A stretch of 64,000 bases of DNA. Source: CALBZG01 sp964486295 (GTDB taxonomy: Bacteria > Bacillota > Clostridia > Peptostreptococcales > Anaerovoracaceae). The first letter of the stretch is position 1, and each line of letters begins with the position of its first letter. The DNA is taken from assembly GCA_964486295.1 (NCBI GenBank), contig CAZAMF010000009.1:13918-77917 (forward strand), read 5' to 3'. This document shows positions 35,392-43,844 of this stretch, in pieces. Under the pieces are notes generated by a model. That model saw nothing but the letters and a program-made list of their open reading frames with translations. It had not been told where the DNA came from and did not search any database. The position numbers were made by a program, and so were the translations under genes.

Positions 35392-36840
35392 TCACCCCTC
35401 ATTGACCATATTGTCTCTGGTCAGATTATGTTTTTCTAATTTTCTATACAAGGTATTTCGATGCATACCTAATATGTCTGCCGTTTTTCTGAAGTTGTAA
35501 TCATTCTCTCTCAGAATGCCTGCAAGATAGTTCTTCTCAACTTCATTCAACAAGCTTTCCAGGGTGTTTCCTTCTTCGCCAGGAGTAAACTTCTCCACAT
35601 GCCCCTGCAATAGAAATCCGGGTACATGCTGTAACCGGATCGTGTCCCCCTCAACGAAAGTGTACATCCGTTCCACAGCGTTTCGAAGCTCCCGGATATT
35701 ACCGGGCCAACTATAATCCAAGCACAATTTGACAACTTCGTCGGAAAAACTGATTTCTTTCTCGTATTTTTTGTTCAATTCATCGAGGAAGGAATCCATT
35801 AAAAGAGGGATATCCTCTCTTCGCTCCTTAAGCGACGGAATATGGATATTGATCACATTCAGTCTATAGAACAAATCTTCCCTGAATTTTTTATCCTTCA
35901 CTAGTTCTTCCAGGTTTTTATTGGTGGCTGCGATAACGCGTACATCCACCGGTATGCTTTTATCGCTTCCGATTACATCGACTTGACGTTCCTGCAGGAC
36001 TCGAAGCATTTTGACCTGCATGGCCAGTGGCATGTCCGCGATCTCATCCAAAAAAATCGTTCCGCCGTTAGCCAGTTCAAACTTGCCTTTTTTACCGCCT
36101 TTCTTCGCTCCGGTGAAAGATCCTTCCGAATACCCGAAAAGTTCGGATTCAAAAAGTTCCGCGGGGATGGCTGAGCAGTTGATTTTGACCATAGGTTTGG
36201 TTCTTCGAGAGCTTGCATAGTGAATGGCATTTGCAAACACTTCTTTCCCAGAGCCGGTTTTACCAGTGAGTAGGACATTGAAGTCCACCTCGGACGCCTT
36301 CAATGCCGCTTCTTTGACGCGTCTCATCTCCGATGAATCCCCGATTATTTTGTTCATGGAATAATATTCTGTCGACAGTCTGTGCAGCTCATCCCTATAG
36401 AACTCCAGCTGTTCATCCAGCGCTTTCATGCTTTTTGAAAGTTTTGCTGTTTTTTCAACAAATTGTACCTGAGATACCGCCCCGATCACTTTTTCCTCCA
36501 AGAAAACTGCGCCGCGGCTTACAAAACAATATTCATCGTCATATGGCCGGATTTCCTTTCGCAGCCGGTGGATCGCATCTTTTTCAAACTGATGCGTCCC
36601 GGATGCAATATAACCGGGCAGCTGCGAATCTAGAAGCACCTCCATAGCGTGCTTCCCGATGGTATCAGCTCTGTTGCGCCCGAGCTTGTCGCAATATGCC
36701 TGGCTAATTTCTATGATTATCGAATCTTTATTTACAAGTATAAAGCCGTCTGCGGAGATCTCCATCAGCCGCTCCAGGCACCGGCCTTTCAATTCTAAAT
36801 CTGACAACATCTCTCGATTCACCTTTCTGTATCTATTCAA
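35392..36840 (-). CDS. Sigma-54-dependent PAS-AAA-Fis transcriptional activator
   Basis: A 482-residue enhancer-binding protein. Order: PAS domain (about 20-120, MEISADGFILVNKDSIIIEI), a short coiled linker, AAA+ ATPase with Walker A LLTGKTGSGKEVFANAI, Walker B NGGTIFLDEIAD and the sigma-54 contact loop EGSFTGAKKG, then a Fis-type helix-turn-helix at the end (ETRILRE region, RKTADILGMHRNTLYRKLEK). The contact loop is GSFTGA instead of the common GAFTGA, a known variant. The PAS domain suggests small-molecule sensing. It has its own promoter and sits inside the locus it likely controls, including the sigma-54 promoter at 42167-42181. Confidence 0.94.
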   Translation of the reverse strand: MNRYRKVNREMLSDLELKGRCLERLMEISADGFILVNKDSIIIEISQAYCDKLGRNRADTIGKHAMEVLLDSQLPGYIASGTHQFEKDAIHRLRKEIRPYDDEYCFVSRGAVFLEEKVIGAVSQVQFVEKTAKLSKSMKALDEQLEFYRDELHRLSTEYYSMNKIIGDSSEMRRVKEAALKASEVDFNVLLTGKTGSGKEVFANAIHYASSRRTKPMVKINCSAIPAELFESELFGYSEGSFTGAKKGGKKGKFELANGGTIFLDEIADMPLAMQVKMLRVLQERQVDVIGSDKSIPVDVRVIAATNKNLEELVKDKKFREDLFYRLNVINIHIPSLKERREDIPLLMDSFLDELNKKYEKEISFSDEVVKLCLDYSWPGNIRELRNAVERMYTFVEGDTIRLQHVPGFLLQGHVEKFTPGEEGNTLESLLNEVEKNYLAGILRENDYNFRKTADILGMHRNTLYRKLEKHNLTRDNMVNEG

Positions 36841-36880
36841 GACAAAAATATTACCGTATTATCCATATATTTGCTTACCC

Positions 36881-36909
36881 ATTATAATAAAATTCGTCAA
36901 TACAGTAAA
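36881..36909 (-). promoter_or_regulatory. Sigma-70-type promoter of the activator gene
   Basis: On minus, TTTACT (36909-36904), 17 bp, TATAAT (36886-36881); expected start near 36874, 34 bases before the activator ATG. It follows a terminator, so the activator and downstream dehydratase genes can be read independently of the sigma-54 promoter. Confidence 0.65.
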
Positions 36910-36929
36910 GTTGACAATGCCCGCCTCGG

Positions 36930-36958
36930 AAAACACTGCCGTTTTTAAAGCGGCAGTG
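36930..36958 (-). terminator. Intrinsic terminator after the M20 peptidase gene
   Basis: CACTGCCG and CGGCAGTG form an 8-bp stem with a T/A-rich loop, and on minus the 3' arm runs into TTTT. It ends the transcript that starts at the sigma-54 promoter and covers the TRAP and peptidase genes. Confidence 0.75.
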
Positions 36959-37013
36959 AGTCTCCCGGACGGTTCTAAAGAGGTTATTTGAGAGAAACAT
37001 GATTCTGATTTCG

Positions 37014-38663
37014 CTATTGAATAAGATATTTGTCAATTGCTCTTTGAATGATCCCCGGTAAGACGCCAAAGGAAAATATTGTATTGACCCGCTCCGTCCA
37101 TTTGTGGGCGTCTTTGCCCAGGCATCCGAAGTTGAAGGCCGGAATATTCAGGCGCTGAATGGATTCAATCGGCACATTATACAAGCCTTTGAAGTCCGGG
37201 AAGTTTTTGACCAGTGTGTCCACAGACTCCTGGTCGTCGTCGATCTTGAGGTAGCTGCTGTCCGTCAGGACCGGGAAGAATTGCATTAGCTTCAGGTCTT
37301 CACCGGTTTCTGCCGCCATCTCTTTCAGAAGGCCCGCTACACTGTCAAGAATTTCCTTTTCCTCCGGAACATCGGACTTCAAAGTATTTCTTGGGCAATA
37401 TGGCGGAGCTATGAATACGACGACTGTAGGCGTATTGATACTCGCCATGGTGCAGAGAGTTTCTGTAATTTCTCTGGTTATTTCCCGGCTGTCTGTTTTG
37501 TTCTCCAGACCTGTTTTCGTAATTTTTGTTATGACTTCATCGATATCACCGTCATGCATGCTTTTGACTCTATCGTACAATTCGCTATACTCAAGAACCT
37601 CCAGCGGATAGCTGATTTGATGATACTCCATTCCAGTCATATTGCAGTAGATCCTGTACTGGTCATTTGTATAGGCCATTACGCTGTACAGCGATTTTCT
37701 GGCAACATCCTTCAGCCTTTCCATGATATCCACCATGGACATGCTATGGATAAAATAGTTGAAGTACACGAAGGCAGCAAATGCTGTCTGAACGTCATAA
37801 GACGGTTTCAGGTCTTTGACTTTCAAGGCAACCGGCGGAAGCGTAAATTCTCCATTATAGACATCCGCAAACTCTGCTCTTAAATCCATTTGATTAACGA
37901 TTTCCGCCGCCGTTTTCGACGCCGAGAACCCTTCAAATCCCTGCCCGGCATGAGTAGGCTTGCCGACGATATAAAAGCATGGAAGGATCTTGCCTACCGC
38001 GCCCGCGTGAAAATATTTTGCAGTGTCTCCCGGGTAAGCAGGTGCAATAAAATCGGTATTGATCGCCATGACATAGTTGAATCCTTCTTCCGCTTTCAGC
38101 TTTTCCAATACCTCCAAAGAGTTCATAATGCCTGTATGCTGATTCTCCTCTACCGGGTTTATCATAAATATGATATTCCCGTCCATCTCGTCTACACGTT
38201 CGGACATTTGTTTTGTCAAAACGAAATTGACCGCCACGCCGGACTTCATATCTGAAGCCCCTCTTCCGAACATCCATTCCCCTGATTCGATGTCGCGGAT
38301 AACGTCTTCATCCTTTGTGATTTCCCTGATTTTTTCCGGAAGAGCGTCACAGTCAAAGGCGTACTCGGCAATGCTTCCGAAGTCATCAATGCCAACGGTG
38401 TCGATATGACCATGAAGGATCATGGTGTCCTTGCAGTCGCTTTTTTCTCCTTTTACAACACCTATGACATTGACTCTGTCATACGGATCGTTTTTCAACG
38501 GCTGCACGATCACCTGTTCCGGGTGCTTCATAAAATAAGGAAGCTGTCTGAGTTTATCAACGATATGCTCGCAGATAGCTCTTTCACCCATACTGTTGTT
38601 GAGGCTTGGAATGGCAACCAGTTCCTTTGTTAAATCTAAAATTTCGTTATATCTAGCATCCAT
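37014..38663 (-). CDS. M20-family peptidase/deacylase (RocB-like)
   Basis: A 549-residue zinc hydrolase resembling RocB, the arginine-utilisation protein whose reaction is not established. It shows the M20 metal motifs: MILHGHIDTVGIDDFG (HxD) and FGRGASDMKSGVAVNF (catalytic Asp and the metal Asp), with NPVEENQHTG carrying the base and metal Glu. About 100 residues longer than typical ArgE/DapE, as in RocB. Last gene before the terminator at 36930; 100 bp after dctM. The likely role is to release a carboxylic acid or amino acid from an N-acyl or peptide compound taken up by the TRAP system. Confidence 0.85.
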   Translation of the reverse strand: MDARYNEILDLTKELVAIPSLNNSMGERAICEHIVDKLRQLPYFMKHPEQVIVQPLKNDPYDRVNVIGVVKGEKSDCKDTMILHGHIDTVGIDDFGSIAEYAFDCDALPEKIREITKDEDVIRDIESGEWMFGRGASDMKSGVAVNFVLTKQMSERVDEMDGNIIFMINPVEENQHTGIMNSLEVLEKLKAEEGFNYVMAINTDFIAPAYPGDTAKYFHAGAVGKILPCFYIVGKPTHAGQGFEGFSASKTAAEIVNQMDLRAEFADVYNGEFTLPPVALKVKDLKPSYDVQTAFAAFVYFNYFIHSMSMVDIMERLKDVARKSLYSVMAYTNDQYRIYCNMTGMEYHQISYPLEVLEYSELYDRVKSMHDGDIDEVITKITKTGLENKTDSREITREITETLCTMASINTPTVVVFIAPPYCPRNTLKSDVPEEKEILDSVAGLLKEMAAETGEDLKLMQFFPVLTDSSYLKIDDDQESVDTLVKNFPDFKGLYNVPIESIQRLNIPAFNFGCLGKDAHKWTERVNTIFSFGVLPGIIQRAIDKYLIQ

Positions 38664-38766
38664 GTTCTATATGTAATCCAGTCATTCTTTTTGAATGCGA
38701 TGGATCTTTTCCTTTCCATAAATTCTAATCCAATATCCTTAACAATATGTCCCCTGTTTGAGTTCG

Positions 38767-40044
38767 CTAACCCATTATGTTAACCAGCGTCAAAGTCAAT
38801 GCAGGAATGTAGGTAACCGCTAATAAACATGCTACTAAAGCTAAAATAAACGGAACGATGTGGGTGACGATCTCCTCGATCTTGCATCCTGTGATTGCTG
38901 ATGCAATGAACAAGTTTGCTCCATACGGCGGCGTTATGAATCCGATTGCAAGCGCGATGGTCATTGCAACTCCGAAATGAACCGGGTTCATTCCAAAAGT
39001 TGTAACGATCGGAACAAATATTGGGGCCAAAATAACACAAGATGATATGTTGTCAACAAAGCATCCTACGATCAGGAGTATGATATTGATGATCAGGAGT
39101 ATGACAAACGGGCTTGAAGTCAATTCCGTAATGAAGGCGCCCATTTTTTGCGGGATCTGCATCATAGTCAGATAGTTTGCAAAACCCATGGAAAAAGCGA
39201 TGGCAAGGCAGCTGATCCCATTAACAGCTCCGCAGTCTTTAAGCCCTTCCAATATCATCTTGAAAGTAAGTTCTTTGTATATGAAAGCGCCAATGAAATA
39301 AGCATATACAATGGATACTACTGCAGCTTCGGTTGGAGTAAAGATTCCTCCGTAAATGCCGCCCAATACGATCACAGGTGCCAATATTGCCCAGAAGGCG
39401 TCTCTGAAGCTTTTGATCACTCCCGGTCTGTTCGGATCTTTCGGTTGGCCTTTGAATCCATTTTTCTTGGCATACATATAGTGTACAATCATCAAAGCCG
39501 CACACATCAGCAGCCCCGGTATAATTCCTGCAATAAACAGCTGTCCGATGGAAGCACCGGTTACAACACCATAGATAACGAACGGTATGCTCGGTGGAAT
39601 GATAACAGCGATACCGCCTGAAGCTGCAGTCAAAGCAGCACCATAGCTCTTCTTGTAGCCCCTCTTTACCATTTCAGGCACTACCATTGTTCCCATCGCT
39701 GATACGGTTGCGACCGCAGATCCCGAAATCGCTCCGAAGAAGGTACAGGCGGCTGTATCTGCCAAACCGATTCCTCCGGTTATTCTATACAGAACCGAAT
39801 CGGCAGCATCCAGAAGTCTTCTTGATATTCCTCCTAAAGTCATCAGGTTGCCGGCTAAGATAAAGAATGGTATTGCAAGCAGTGAGAATGAGTCCAGTCC
39901 GGCAAATGCATTTTGTGGTATCAGGATGCTCGGAATATCCGAAAAAAATGTGATCGATATCAGAGTAGACAAGCCAAGCGCAATGCCTATAGGAAGGCTT
40001 AAAGTGACAAACACGATCAAACATAAAAATAGACTAAATACCAT
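38767..40044 (-). CDS. dctM: TRAP transporter large permease subunit
   Basis: The 12-helix DctM-type channel subunit (425 residues) of a tripartite ATP-independent periplasmic transporter, driven by sodium or protons. The family signs FAGLDSFSLLAIPFFILAGN and GAISGSAVATVSAMGTMVVP, with VAMTIALAIGFITPPYGANL near the end, are intact. Its start overlaps the end of the small subunit gene by 11 bases, so the two are coupled. Works with DctP and DctQ encoded upstream. Confidence 0.95.
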   Translation of the reverse strand: MVFSLFLCLIVFVTLSLPIGIALGLSTLISITFFSDIPSILIPQNAFAGLDSFSLLAIPFFILAGNLMTLGGISRRLLDAADSVLYRITGGIGLADTAACTFFGAISGSAVATVSAMGTMVVPEMVKRGYKKSYGAALTAASGGIAVIIPPSIPFVIYGVVTGASIGQLFIAGIIPGLLMCAALMIVHYMYAKKNGFKGQPKDPNRPGVIKSFRDAFWAILAPVIVLGGIYGGIFTPTEAAVVSIVYAYFIGAFIYKELTFKMILEGLKDCGAVNGISCLAIAFSMGFANYLTMMQIPQKMGAFITELTSSPFVILLIINIILLIVGCFVDNISSCVILAPIFVPIVTTFGMNPVHFGVAMTIALAIGFITPPYGANLFIASAITGCKIEEIVTHIVPFILALVACLLAVTYIPALTLTLVNIMG

Positions 40045-40528
40045 CGCTTGTTGCCTCCGTTCTCTGTTTCCCTCTCAGGGCCAATACTGTTGATTCAATT
40101 AATCTGATGTCCATGAGTAGACAGCCAACCGGGACCGACAGATACGCTATCTGCATCGGAAGCCCCAACGCAGCTGATTCCTGTCCTCTTGATGCGATCA
40201 TCATGGCAAGTTCGAACCCTTTGATTACCATGAATGCTCCGAATATAAACCAAACTGTGTTGACAACCGCTTCTAAAATATCCTTCGCTTTTCCCTTTAA
40301 TTTTCCTGGAACAATCAGGATGCGTAGGTGCATATTCTTTTTAACTCCGTAGCTGACTCCTATCCATGACTGCCATAGGAACAGATATCTAGCAAGTTCC
40401 TCGGACCAGGTCAGCGAATTGGAAAAGACATATCGCATGATGACCTGCGCGAAGATCAGCAATACACTGAATGTTAATGTAGGAATCAGGAAGTACTCTT
40501 CCAGATGATCCCAAATTTTCTTTAACAT
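40034..40528 (-). CDS. dctQ: TRAP transporter small permease subunit
   Basis: Four-helix DctQ-type subunit, 164 residues from ATG 40528 (MLKKIWDHLEEYF), chosen for the AAGGGAG upstream; a 24-codon extension to an in-frame ATG at 40600 would run through a strong inverted repeat and is rejected. The sequence SLTWSEELARYLFLWQSWIG is the family signature. Couples the binding protein to the large subunit. Confidence 0.92.
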   Translation of the reverse strand: MLKKIWDHLEEYFLIPTLTFSVLLIFAQVIMRYVFSNSLTWSEELARYLFLWQSWIGVSYGVKKNMHLRILIVPGKLKGKAKDILEAVVNTVWFIFGAFMVIKGFELAMMIASRGQESAALGLPMQIAYLSVPVGCLLMDIRLIESTVLALRGKQRTEATSDGI

Positions 40529-40576
40529 TACTGTTTCTCCCTTCTGAATTTTGTGATTTAATTGGTCGGTCAAAGT

Positions 40577-40606
40577 ACATGCATGCAGGGCCTCCTGCAT
40601 GCATGT
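40577..40606. repeat. Perfect inverted repeat between dctP and dctQ
   Basis: ACATGCATGCAGG and CCTGCATGCATGT, 13 bp each, four-base loop. No T-run follows on minus. Such stems between a binding-protein gene and permease genes commonly stabilise the upstream mRNA and give unequal expression; that is my inference. Confidence 0.75.
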
Positions 40607-40630
40607 CTTATTTAAAGGTCTATTTAGTGA

Positions 40631-41656
40631 TTATTGATTGAACGCCCAGCTGATTTTCTTTGCATAATCTACAAGTGCCGGATCTCCAATATCTGCGGCC
40701 ACTGTATCGTAGACAGGTTTTGCCAATTCGATAAATGCCTTCTTTTCGTCGTCGGTCATAACGTTCACTTCCACACCTTCAGCCTTCATCTTTTCGAGAA
40801 GGTCTACTTCCGCCGCAGCATTTGCAGCTCTGGCTGCTGTTGCGAATTCCTGTGAACCATCTATCAGGATCTGTTGAAGATCCGCATCCAGTCCATCAAA
40901 GAATGTTTTGTTATAAAGGATCTGAACTGCTGCATACTGCTGTTCACTAATTGTGTAGTACTTCTGCACTTCGTAGAGTTTTGCAGTGTAAGTCAGAATG
41001 ACGCCATTGTCCTGGCCGTCAACAGTCCCCTGGGAAAGTCCGGTGTAGAGTTCGCTGAATGCCATCGGTGTTGGGTTTGCGCCGAAAGCTTTCATGGTTG
41101 CAATATAAGCAGGAGCTTCCATAACACGTATTTTCATGCCGGCCATATCAGCAGGGGTATGGATAGGCCTTTTACTATTAGAAATATTTCTGAATCCATT
41201 TTCACCATAAGCACCACCGACCAGGCCTAATTCGCCTAAACCGCTTTTCATCATATCGCCAAACTCGCCATCAAGGGCGGCATATGCAGCCGCTTTATCC
41301 TTAAACAGGAATGGCAGGTCGCCGGCAATAAACTTTGGATCGAAAAGTGCCAATACGGATAGAGGGCTTGCTGATGCTTGAATCGTGCCAAGCTGTGCAG
41401 CTTCAACAAGCTGACGATCGTTACCGAGCTGTGAATTGTTGTATACCTGGACTTCGATCCTGCCTTCTGATTTCTCCTCGATATAAGTTTTATAAACAGT
41501 TAACAACGCATTGCCTTGTGCAGAATCATCCTGAACTGTACTAGCAATTTTTACTACGATAGGTGCTTCAGTAGTGGTTTCTTCTTTGCTGCCGCCGCAT
41601 GCAACGAGGCTGAGAACCAGCATCAGAGCTAATGCGAATGATAATAATTTTTTCAT
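40631..41656 (-). CDS. dctP: TRAP transporter solute-binding lipoprotein (DctP family)
   Basis: Extracytoplasmic receptor that captures an organic acid anion and hands it to DctQM. Start at ATG 41656 (GGAGG seven bases before), giving a lipoprotein signal peptide: MKKLLSFALALMLVLSLVAC with the lipid-attachment Cys at 20. The mature domain has the DctP motif KIRVMEAPAYIATMKAFGAN; the Arg binds the ligand carboxylate. Ligands of this family are usually C4-dicarboxylates, 2-hydroxy acids or 2-oxo acids; context points to a hydroxy acid or an N-acyl relative. Confidence 0.94.
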   Translation of the reverse strand: MKKLLSFALALMLVLSLVACGGSKEETTTEAPIVVKIASTVQDDSAQGNALLTVYKTYIEEKSEGRIEVQVYNNSQLGNDRQLVEAAQLGTIQASASPLSVLALFDPKFIAGDLPFLFKDKAAAYAALDGEFGDMMKSGLGELGLVGGAYGENGFRNISNSKRPIHTPADMAGMKIRVMEAPAYIATMKAFGANPTPMAFSELYTGLSQGTVDGQDNGVILTYTAKLYEVQKYYTISEQQYAAVQILYNKTFFDGLDADLQQILIDGSQEFATAARAANAAAEVDLLEKMKAEGVEVNVMTDDEKKAFIELAKPVYDTVAADIGDPALVDYAKKISWAFNQ

Positions 41657-41774
41657 TTGAATCCTCCATTCATGATTTAACATTTAATACAGAACACATA
41701 TACCGATTGCAGAGCTTTTGAACTTTCCTCCCCCCTGTAGTCAGAGTTCTTCATTGCTTCAACATATTTTTGGC

Positions 41775-42122
41775 TTATCTTGATTTAAACCATTTAACGA
41801 TGTCGAACTTGCCGAAAAAAGTCATGGAGCCAACTAATATGAATGCAAAAGCGCCCCATCCTGCAAGCAAAGCATCCGAAGAACGGCTGGGCTCAATGAT
41901 CATAATGAATGCGATCATCAATACAACAACACCCAGTTTCTTTGAAGTCTCACCGATAAAGCTTCGGACTTCTGCTTCATTGAATTTTTGGACTCGCAAT
42001 TTTGGGATGTGGTTGTAACATGCCAACACGAATTGTCCGGCCAATCCCCAACGCATTGCGATGGTCAAGATGAAAAAGACCCCGCTGATTATGATATGGC
42101 TTAATGGTATTGCTGTTGCCAT
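41775..42122 (-). CDS. Small membrane protein, first gene after the sigma-54 promoter
   Basis: A 115-residue protein with three to four hydrophobic segments and a basic end (VKWFKSR). I know no family with a stated function. It has a good ribosome site (GAGGAGG) at ATG 42122 and lies 45 bases downstream of the sigma-54 promoter -12 element, with dctP following after 118 bp. It may be an accessory part of the TRAP system, but only position supports this. Confidence 0.7.
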   Translation of the reverse strand: MATAIPLSHIIISGVFFILTIAMRWGLAGQFVLACYNHIPKLRVQKFNEAEVRSFIGETSKKLGVVVLMIAFIMIIEPSRSSDALLAGWGAFAFILVGSMTFFGKFDIVKWFKSR

Positions 42123-42166
42123 GACTTTTTTCCTCCTCTTTATTCAATCAGTTGTAAATCTATAAC

Positions 42167-42181
42167 GCAAACAGCGTGCCA
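42167..42181 (-). promoter_or_regulatory. Sigma-54 (-24/-12) promoter of the TRAP-peptidase operon
   Basis: On minus, TGGCAC (42181-42176), five bases, TTGC (42170-42167): an exact match to the sigma-54 consensus. Expected start about 42156, just before the small membrane protein gene at 42122. Its elements lie in an 11-bp inverted repeat with a 12-base loop, CAAACAGCGTG/CACGCTGTTTG (42168-42201). The locus also encodes a sigma-54 activator, which supports the call. Confidence 0.85.
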
Positions 42182-42254
42182 AACTTATGACACGCTGTTT
42201 GTTTTTTTAAAAATTTAATTGCCCAATTAAAAATGGGTTGAAAACAGAGGGTTT

Positions 42255-42288
42255 ATCATATGATTTTATTTTAAAAAAATCATATGAT
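42255..42288. promoter_or_regulatory. Twin palindrome, likely activator-binding (upstream activating) site
   Basis: Two copies of the perfect 10-bp palindrome ATCATATGAT with centres 24 bp apart, inside a larger 13-bp inverted repeat (ATCATATGATTTT/AAAATCATATGAT). They are about 100-130 bp upstream of the expected sigma-54 start, the usual distance for enhancer sites bound by Fis-type regulators. Binding by the regulator encoded at 35392-36840 is inference. Confidence 0.55.
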
Positions 42289-42377
42289 GTTAATCTTGGT
42301 TTACAAGAGACCGAAAAATCTCAAAATTTTTAATGGATTTTTAGCCAATTTTGATTTTTTTATTGTTGAAATTTTGC

Positions 42378-42424
42378 AAAAACGACTCGCAATGTATCAA
42401 ATATGTTGCATTACAAGTCGTTTT
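42378..42424 (-). terminator. Intrinsic terminator of the racemase (larA) transcript
   Basis: On minus AAAACGACTTGTAATG pairs with CATTGCGAGTCGTTTT, followed by T's. Two of the pairs are G-U in minus-strand RNA but would be C-A mismatches in plus-strand RNA, so the hairpin is meant for the minus strand. Lies 63 bases after the larA stop. Confidence 0.75.
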
Positions 42425-42486
42425 GTTGAAAAGAGGATTGAAAAAGCATTTTATCTATATGTCTCATATACGATGCATGCTTTAAT

Positions 42487-43779
42487 TTATGTGCATCTAA
42501 TGAAAGGGACCGTTTCCCCTCCTGTCGTAATAACAAGCACATTAGGGTTACCATATTGAGCTATTGCTCCTTCAAAGGCCCTTTGGAAGTCCTTCTCAGC
42601 ATACCACCGGCACCCTCCGGACTCCATTTCTTCGCCGGTGACCCCGTCACTGATGACAACGACTTTGCTGGTTTGATTGATTTTGCCCATGCTTACTCCA
42701 ACAGCCATTGTTAAAAGTTCTTCTCCGGTTTCTCCTGCTTCCATCTTCGCACGCAATGCGCTTTTGCCGTCTTTCATAGAAACGTATTGATTAAGATTCC
42801 TATGAGGTCCGAAGCCTTCTGTACAAGGCGCCATGACCAATATGGTCCCTCCGTTGTCAATCACTCCGGCGCTGCCGTAAAGGGCTTTACCGCATTGCCA
42901 CCAGTCCGTCTCCAGTGGATAAGAAGATACAAATATCACATTGGGTTTTTCCGTCAGTTCGGCTCCGCAGACTTCTTTGGCATAAACGACTCCGGCACGA
43001 TGAGCTTTCACATAGTGCCCCGCCACCGCGCGGTATAATTCCATTTCGGCTGTTAAAACAACATTGACGATAAAGTGTAGTCCGATCTGTTCTGTCCATT
43101 CTTCAACAGCCAGCCTGATGGGGCAATCATCCATCCCGAAGAGGATCTCATCTTCAAATCCCTGCATGGCATGAAATTCCGAAACGATATCTTCAGAAGT
43201 GATCCCTGGATATAGAATTTTTGCTCCACCTGACCATCCCATGCATCCATGAGGTGCAATAGTGCCCAGACCGATCCTGACATCCGCTTCCATAGCATCT
43301 CTGATCACTCGGATCGGGGTTCCGAGGCTGCTCTTCCCTACCGCCACCAGTTTTTCCTGATCATGGAATTCGGAATTGATCACTCTGTAATAATCGAAAA
43401 CCTCCCGCCCGACTTTTTTTATCATCTCCTCTATCGTCATATGCCGATGGCTCCCAAGAGCCATAACGATAACGATATCTTCTTTCGCAATGCCGGCCTT
43501 TTCCAATCGCGGCAGCAGTTCCGTCAAGATCGTCTCCACCGGTGTGAATCTGGTGTTGTCGTCGCTTATAATGCAGACCTTCTGCCCGGGCTTCACGATT
43601 TTTTCAATAGGCAGCGACCCAACAGGGTGATCCAGCGCATCCTTGATCATGCTCCGTGGATCCTTCGCCTTCTTAACATGATTCGGTTCTATAACCCTCG
43701 CGTTGATCCCTTCCGGAATGTTCAACTCATATTCTCTGCTCCCACATTGAATTTTAACTCTTCTGCTGTTAGCTGTCAT
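42487..43779 (-). CDS. larA: LarA-family nickel-pincer 2-hydroxyacid racemase/epimerase
   Basis: LarA uses a nickel-pincer nucleotide, bound through a lysine, to swap a hydride and racemise lactate or other 2-hydroxy acids. The 430-residue protein keeps the key residues: DDNTRFTP (Asp and Arg), ALGSHRHMT (His), and IAPHGCMGWSGGAKILYPGI, holding the second catalytic His and the Lys that carries the cofactor. LarA homologues acting on substrates other than lactate are known. The cofactor genes larB, larC and larE are not in the window. Placement beside a 2-hydroxyacyl-CoA dehydratase locus suggests it makes the isomer the dehydratase needs. Confidence 0.88.
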   Translation of the reverse strand: MTANSRRVKIQCGSREYELNIPEGINARVIEPNHVKKAKDPRSMIKDALDHPVGSLPIEKIVKPGQKVCIISDDNTRFTPVETILTELLPRLEKAGIAKEDIVIVMALGSHRHMTIEEMIKKVGREVFDYYRVINSEFHDQEKLVAVGKSSLGTPIRVIRDAMEADVRIGLGTIAPHGCMGWSGGAKILYPGITSEDIVSEFHAMQGFEDEILFGMDDCPIRLAVEEWTEQIGLHFIVNVVLTAEMELYRAVAGHYVKAHRAGVVYAKEVCGAELTEKPNVIFVSSYPLETDWWQCGKALYGSAGVIDNGGTILVMAPCTEGFGPHRNLNQYVSMKDGKSALRAKMEAGETGEELLTMAVGVSMGKINQTSKVVVISDGVTGEEMESGGCRWYAEKDFQRAFEGAIAQYGNPNVLVITTGGETVPFIRCT

Positions 43780-43844
43780 TTTTATCCCCCTTTAAAGTTT
43801 ATGTGCGCCAAAGCAAAACGCTAAAACATGCCAATCCAACATAA

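Noticed and set aside
40529..40600. 24-codon extension of dctQ
   Set aside because: It reads through a perfect hairpin and the internal ATG has a good ribosome site.
42168..42201. Inverted repeat as a plus-strand terminator
   Set aside because: A T-run follows on plus, but no plus gene precedes it; the overlap with an exact sigma-54 promoter is a better explanation.
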